Part shown: positions 5,929-8,591 of the stretch, in pieces
Layout of the letters: each line of letters begins with the position of its first letter
Numbering within the stretch: position 1 is the stretch's first letter
NCBI GenBank assembly: GCA_002385675.1
Contig: DGDY01000063.1
Span: 2,466-11,056 of the forward strand
Direction of reading: 5' to 3'
From: Anaerolineales bacterium UBA3940
Lineage (GTDB): Bacteria > Chloroflexota > Anaerolineae > Aggregatilineales > UBA3940
DNA length: 8,591 nt
Program-made: the position numbers and the translations under genes
The notes under the pieces: generated by a model
Told to the model about the DNA's origin: nothing
The model's database searches: none
Seen by the model: only the letters and a program-made list of their open reading frames with translations

Positions 5929-5965
5929 CACAGCCGCACCCGGCGCTGCCTGAATCTGAATCGCA

Positions 5966-5992
5966 AGGGGCGAGCTTGAACGGCTCGCCCCT
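5966..5992. terminator. Strong hairpin between convergent genes, probable bidirectional terminator
   Basis: A perfect 10-bp stem (5966-5975 with 5983-5992, AGGGGCGAGC/GCTCGCCCCT) and a 7-nt loop lie between the regulator stop (5928) and the glyA stop (6020). The T-tracts are weak on both sides (GTTGATT on the plus strand, TTGCGATT on the minus strand). The convergent position supports termination in both directions. Confidence 0.75.
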
Positions 5993-6019
5993 GTTGATTC
6001 CAGTGTCAGTTGGCTCTCG

Positions 6020-7321
6020 TTAGCCGGGCAGCGGCTCGAACTCGCTGGCCATGCCGGGAACCGGGAAGCCTTCGACCAGTTCCTCGACCTCTGCGCGGAC
6101 GGCGTCCAGCACGGCTTCGTCGTCGGGGGCGTGCAGCACGCGCCCGATCAGCTTGCCGACCTGGATCATCTCGTCCTTGCCAAAGCCCCGGCTCGTCAGC
6201 GCCGGTGTGCCGACGCGGATGCCGCTCGTGACCTTCGCAGGCTGCGGGTCGTAGGGGATCATGTTCTTGTTGACCGTGATGCCCGCCTTGTCGAGCGCCA
6301 CTTCCGCGACGTCGCCCGTCACGTTGAGCGGGCGCAGGTCCACGAGCAGCAGGTGGTTGTCCGTGCCGCCGGTCACCAGGCGCAGGCCCTGGCGCTGAAG
6401 CTCCTCACCGAGCACCTTCGCGTTGTCCACCACCTGCTGGGCGTACTGCTGGAACTCAGGCCGCAGCGCCTCGCCAAAGCAGATTGCCTTGGCCGCAATG
6501 ACGTGCATGAGCGGGCCGCCCTGAATGCCGGGGAACACGCCACGGTCGATGGCGCGGGCGTGCTCGGCCTTGCACAGGATCAGGCCGCCGCGCGGGCCGC
6601 GCAGCGTCTTGTGCGTGCTGCTCGTCACGACGTCCGCATACGGGACCGGGCTGGGGTGGACCTTCCCGGCGACCAGACCGGAAATGTGCGCCATATCCAC
6701 GAGGAACAGCGCGCCGACCTCGTCGGCAATCTCCTTGAAGCGGGCAAAGTCGATGGTGCGGGGGTAGGCGGTGTAACCGGCGAGGATCATCTTGGGCTTC
6801 ACGGCGCGGGCCAGCGACGCAACCTGGTCGTAATCAATGGTTTCGGTTTCGCGGTCGACGCCGTAGGAGATGAAGTGGTACAGCCGCCCGGAGAAGTTGA
6901 TCCGGCTGCCGTGCGTCAGGTGGCCGCCCTGGGCGAGGTCCATCGCCAGCACGCTGTCCGTCGCGTTGAGCAGGCCGTTGTACGCGCCCATGTTCGCCTG
7001 CGAGCCGGAGTGCGGCTGCACGTTGGCATGCTCCGCGCCGAAGAGCTGCTTCGCGCGCTCGCGGGCCAGCTCTTCGATCTCGTCCACGTGCTCGCAGCCG
7101 CCGTAGTAGCGGCGGCTCGGGTAGCCCTCCGCATACTTGTTCGTCAGGATCGAGCCGGTGGCCTGGAGCACGGCGCGGCTCGTGTAGTTCTCGGAGGCAA
7201 TCAGTTCCAGCTTCCGGTGTTGACGGGCGGCCTCGCGCTGCATCGCCTCGTAGACCTCGGGGTCCTCCTCGGCAATACTCTGCGAGCCGAAGCGCTGTGC
7301 AAACATCGGGTTGTCAGCCAT
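6020..7321 (-). CDS. glyA: Serine hydroxymethyltransferase
   Basis: This 433-aa pyridoxal-phosphate enzyme interconverts serine and glycine while moving a one-carbon unit to or from tetrahydrofolate. Visible family motifs are LIASENYTS (40-48), [15 protein letters not shown] (61-75), [10 protein letters not shown] (101-110), [14 protein letters not shown] (207-220), and the cofactor loop [13 protein letters not shown] (234-246) with PLP lysine K238. [11 protein letters not shown] and [13 protein letters not shown] also match. The start is placed at ATG 7321 (MADNPMF), which gives the usual family length. The frame is open upstream to 7450, but that extra stretch (43 residues) is unlike SHMT N-termini. 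No strong ribosome site is visible upstream of 7321, and GTG codons 5 and 7 codons upstream are alternatives. The gene is downstream of a threonine dehydrogenase gene on the same strand. Stop TAA faces the bidirectional terminator. Confidence 0.96.
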   Translation of the reverse strand: MADNPMFAQRFGSQSIAEEDPEVYEAMQREAARQHRKLELIASENYTSRAVLQATGSILTNKYAEGYPSRRYYGGCEHVDEIEELARERAKQLFGAEHANVQPHSGSQANMGAYNGLLNATDSVLAMDLAQGGHLTHGSRINFSGRLYHFISYGVDRETETIDYDQVASLARAVKPKMILAGYTAYPRTIDFARFKEIADEVGALFLVDMAHISGLVAGKVHPSPVPYADVVTSSTHKTLRGPRGGLILCKAEHARAIDRGVFPGIQGGPLMHVIAAKAICFGEALRPEFQQYAQQVVDNAKVLGEELQRQGLRLVTGGTDNHLLLVDLRPLNVTGDVAEVALDKAGITVNKNMIPYDPQPAKVTSGIRVGTPALTSRGFGKDEMIQVGKLIGRVLHAPDDEAVLDAVRAEVEELVEGFPVPGMASEFEPLPG

Positions 7322-7378
7322 GTGTGATTCACTCACTTTCACTAAGTTGAATACGACAATGGGCTTGCGAGTTGTGAT

Positions 7379-7413
7379 ACCCCTCGACAGCAGCCGTGGC
7401 TGTGGGGAGGGGT
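7379..7413 (-). promoter_or_regulatory. Long stem-loop in the glyA leader
   Basis: Outer arms ACCCCTC and GAGGGGT (7379-7385 and 7407-7413) pair over 7 bp. Inner arms ACAGC and GCTGT (7387-7391 and 7399-7403) pair over 5 bp, with a small asymmetric internal loop and a 7-nt apical loop. The structure lies 57 nt upstream of the glyA start codon. No U-run follows, so it is not an obvious terminator. It may control mRNA stability or glyA translation. Confidence 0.45.
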
Positions 7414-7421
7414 GGGTGCGC

Positions 7422-7446
7422 CGCCCGGATGGACAGAGGGCGGGCG
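7422..7446 (-). promoter_or_regulatory. GC-rich hairpin in the glyA leader
   Basis: Arms CGCCCG (7422-7427) and CGGGCG (7441-7446) form a 6-bp GC-only stem with a 13-nt loop. It stands 8 nt from the next leader hairpin. In such GC-rich DNA a stem this short can be chance. Confidence 0.3.
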
Positions 7447-7479
7447 TCACATAACGTTAGTTGTGAGATGCAGATGCCG

Positions 7480-7533
7480 GGCAGAACGCTCTCGGCGTTG
7501 ACAGGGAGTTCCTGTGTGAAACGGCTCTCTGCC
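7480..7533 (-). promoter_or_regulatory. Possible three-way-junction RNA in the glyA leader
   Basis: In the minus-strand RNA the closing helix GGCAG/CUGCC (7533-7529 with 7484-7480) encloses two adjacent 5-bp hairpins, ACAGG/CCUGU (7515-7501, loop AACUC) and AACGC/GCGUU (7499-7485, loop CGAGA). The structure begins 24 nt after the threonine dehydrogenase stop. I could not match it to the conserved cores of the ZTP, glycine or tetrahydrofolate riboswitches as I know them. A function is inferred only from position. Confidence 0.3.
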
Positions 7534-7557
7534 GGGGTGGGGTAGGATTGCTGCATC

Positions 7558-8586
7558 TCAGGCCGGTTCGGCATAGCGCTTGACGATGTTGGGCACGAGG
7601 TACTCCTCGAAGGCGCGGTCGGCGTCGTAGGCGGGCTGCCAGCCCCAGTCGCGCCGGGCGGCGCTGTCGTCGATGTCCTGCGGCCAGCTATCCACAATCG
7701 CCTGCCGCTTCAGGTCCGGCTCGAACGTCACCTGCGCCTGCGGGAAGTAGCGCCGCACCCGCTCGTAGATTTCCTCCGCACTCAGGCTGAAGCTGGTCAC
7801 GTTGTACACGTCCCGTGTCAGCGCCTCACGCGGGGCAGCCTCCAGCTCCACCAGCGCCCGCACCGCGTCCGGCATGGCCATGAAGGGCAGGCAGGCGTCA
7901 GGCCGCACGAAGCAGCGGTAGGGCTGCCCCTGCGCCGCCGCGTGCAGCATCTCCGGTCCGTAGTCGCTGGTGCCCCCGGTGGGCACGGTGAAGGCGCTGA
8001 TCAGCCCCGGATAGCGCACCGCCCGGAAGTCCACGCTGGCCTGGGCGTTGTCCTGCGCCAGTTGCCGGTAGTGGCGGGCGTAGTAGCGCCCGAGCTGCTC
8101 GCAGTACAGCTTGTTGCAGCCGTACATCGTCGTCGGCTGGCAGTAGTCGCTCTCGGCCACCGCCCCCGCCGCCGCCTTCGTCTCCAGGTCCGGCAGCCCG
8201 TAGACCGCTATCGAACTGGGGTACAGGAACTTCACCGGACGGTTCTGCCAGGCTGACTGCTCCACCGCCAGCCGCAGCAGGTTCAGCGTGCCGTCCACGT
8301 TCACCCGGTGCGCCGCCTCCGGGTTGAACTCCGCCTTGGTCGAGAGGATCGACGCCAGGTGGTAGATGGTGCGGATCTCGTACTCGAACACCAGCCGCCC
8401 CAGCATCATCGTGTCCAGCACGTCGCCCACGATCATCTCCTGGCAGTAGGGCCGCAGCCGCTTGTCCAGCGGGTGCACGTCCAGCGCCACGATGTTGACC
8501 TCGCCCCGCTCCGCCAGGTACTCGATCAGCCCGTGCCCCACTTCCCCGTTGGCCCCCGTGATCAGGACGACCTCTTTGCGTGCCAT
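7558..8586 (-). CDS. Short-chain-type L-threonine 3-dehydrogenase (NAD-dependent epimerase/dehydratase fold)
   Basis: This 342-aa extended short-chain dehydrogenase most resembles the SDR-type threonine dehydrogenases that oxidise L-threonine with NAD to 2-amino-3-ketobutyrate. Features are the nucleotide-binding VVLITGANGEVGHGL (6-20, glycines 11, 14, 17), IYHLASILS (74-82), YPSSIAVYG (122-130, catalytic Ser), and the YxxxK pair Y155/K159 in MYGCNKL. It also has RYPGLISAFTVPTGGTSDYG, CFVRPDACLPFMAMPDA, YNVTSFSLS and IVDSWPQDIDDSAARRDWGW. The last four blocks distinguish this subfamily from generic UDP-sugar epimerases. It is cytoplasmic and full length, from ATG at 8586 to TGA at 7560-7558. 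Only 5 nt precede the start, so its promoter is outside the window. glyA follows 236 nt downstream, consistent with threonine-to-glycine-to-serine flow; the glycine-forming CoA ligase is not seen here. A sugar epimerase is the less likely alternative. Confidence 0.88.
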   Translation of the reverse strand: MARKEVVLITGANGEVGHGLIEYLAERGEVNIVALDVHPLDKRLRPYCQEMIVGDVLDTMMLGRLVFEYEIRTIYHLASILSTKAEFNPEAAHRVNVDGTLNLLRLAVEQSAWQNRPVKFLYPSSIAVYGLPDLETKAAAGAVAESDYCQPTTMYGCNKLYCEQLGRYYARHYRQLAQDNAQASVDFRAVRYPGLISAFTVPTGGTSDYGPEMLHAAAQGQPYRCFVRPDACLPFMAMPDAVRALVELEAAPREALTRDVYNVTSFSLSAEEIYERVRRYFPQAQVTFEPDLKRQAIVDSWPQDIDDSAARRDWGWQPAYDADRAFEEYLVPNIVKRYAEPA

Positions 8587-8591
8587 GTGGT

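Noticed and set aside
5077..5931. Minus-strand open frame of 284 codons opposite the SorC-family gene
   Set aside because: Antisense shadow without recognisable motifs. It also covers the regulator gene nearly completely.
6131..7327. Long plus-strand open frame of 398 codons opposite glyA
   Set aside because: It is the antisense shadow of a conserved GC-rich gene. The translation is rich in Arg, His, Val and Ala with no family motif.
7379..7413. Intrinsic terminator for the threonine dehydrogenase gene
   Set aside because: The stem is strong but the minus-strand sequence after it (ATCACAACTC) has no U-run.
7322..7450. N-terminal extension of glyA to an ATG at 7450
   Set aside because: The 43 extra residues are unlike SHMT N-termini and are encoded within the hairpin-rich leader; MADNPMF at 7321 matches family length.

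Overview
This is a GC-rich bacterial chromosome segment with six compact protein genes. No tRNA, rRNA, CRISPR array, insertion sequence or phage gene was seen. The mix of a SorC-type regulator, a WcaJ-like sugar-phosphate transferase and a short-chain L-threonine dehydrogenase beside glyA would suit a Chloroflexota-like or similar high-GC environmental bacterium. The lineage is a guess, because no marker gene is present.

Layout. Positions 1-3217 hold a minus-strand cluster, in transcription order: an unrecognised 416-aa protein (3217-1967), a membrane-anchored rhodanese (1989-1447) overlapping it by 23 nt, and an MtaD-like metal-dependent amidohydrolase (1361-30) that ends in a hairpin. Positions 3218-3420 form a divergent promoter region. 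The plus strand then carries a polyprenyl-phosphate sugar-phosphate transferase for exopolysaccharide or O-antigen initiation (3421-4833) and a SorC-family regulator (4936-5928) with its own promoter and a candidate operator. A strong hairpin at 5966-5992 separates these from a second minus-strand group: a short-chain L-threonine 3-dehydrogenase (8586-7558) followed by serine hydroxymethyltransferase glyA (7321-6020). The 236-nt gap between those two can form several RNA hairpins.

The most important observation is in the rhodanese gene. Its catalytic-cysteine codon is an in-frame UGA at 1578-1576. A naive reading stops there, but the same frame continues for 42 intact codons that complete the rhodanese fold and then ends in TAG. 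Just downstream of the UGA the RNA can fold into a two-tier stem-loop with a G in the first two loop positions, as expected for a bacterial SECIS element. The gene is best read as a 180-residue selenoprotein: zinc ribbon, one transmembrane helix, and a probably extracytoplasmic rhodanese domain with a Cys-Thr-Sec active site. No selenium-insertion genes (selA, selB, selC, selD) lie in the window, so they must be sought elsewhere in the genome.

The threonine dehydrogenase and glyA fit one pathway: threonine is oxidised to 2-amino-3-ketobutyrate, which yields glycine, and SHMT interconverts glycine and serine with folate one-carbon units. The intermediate enzyme, 2-amino-3-ketobutyrate CoA ligase, is not in the window.
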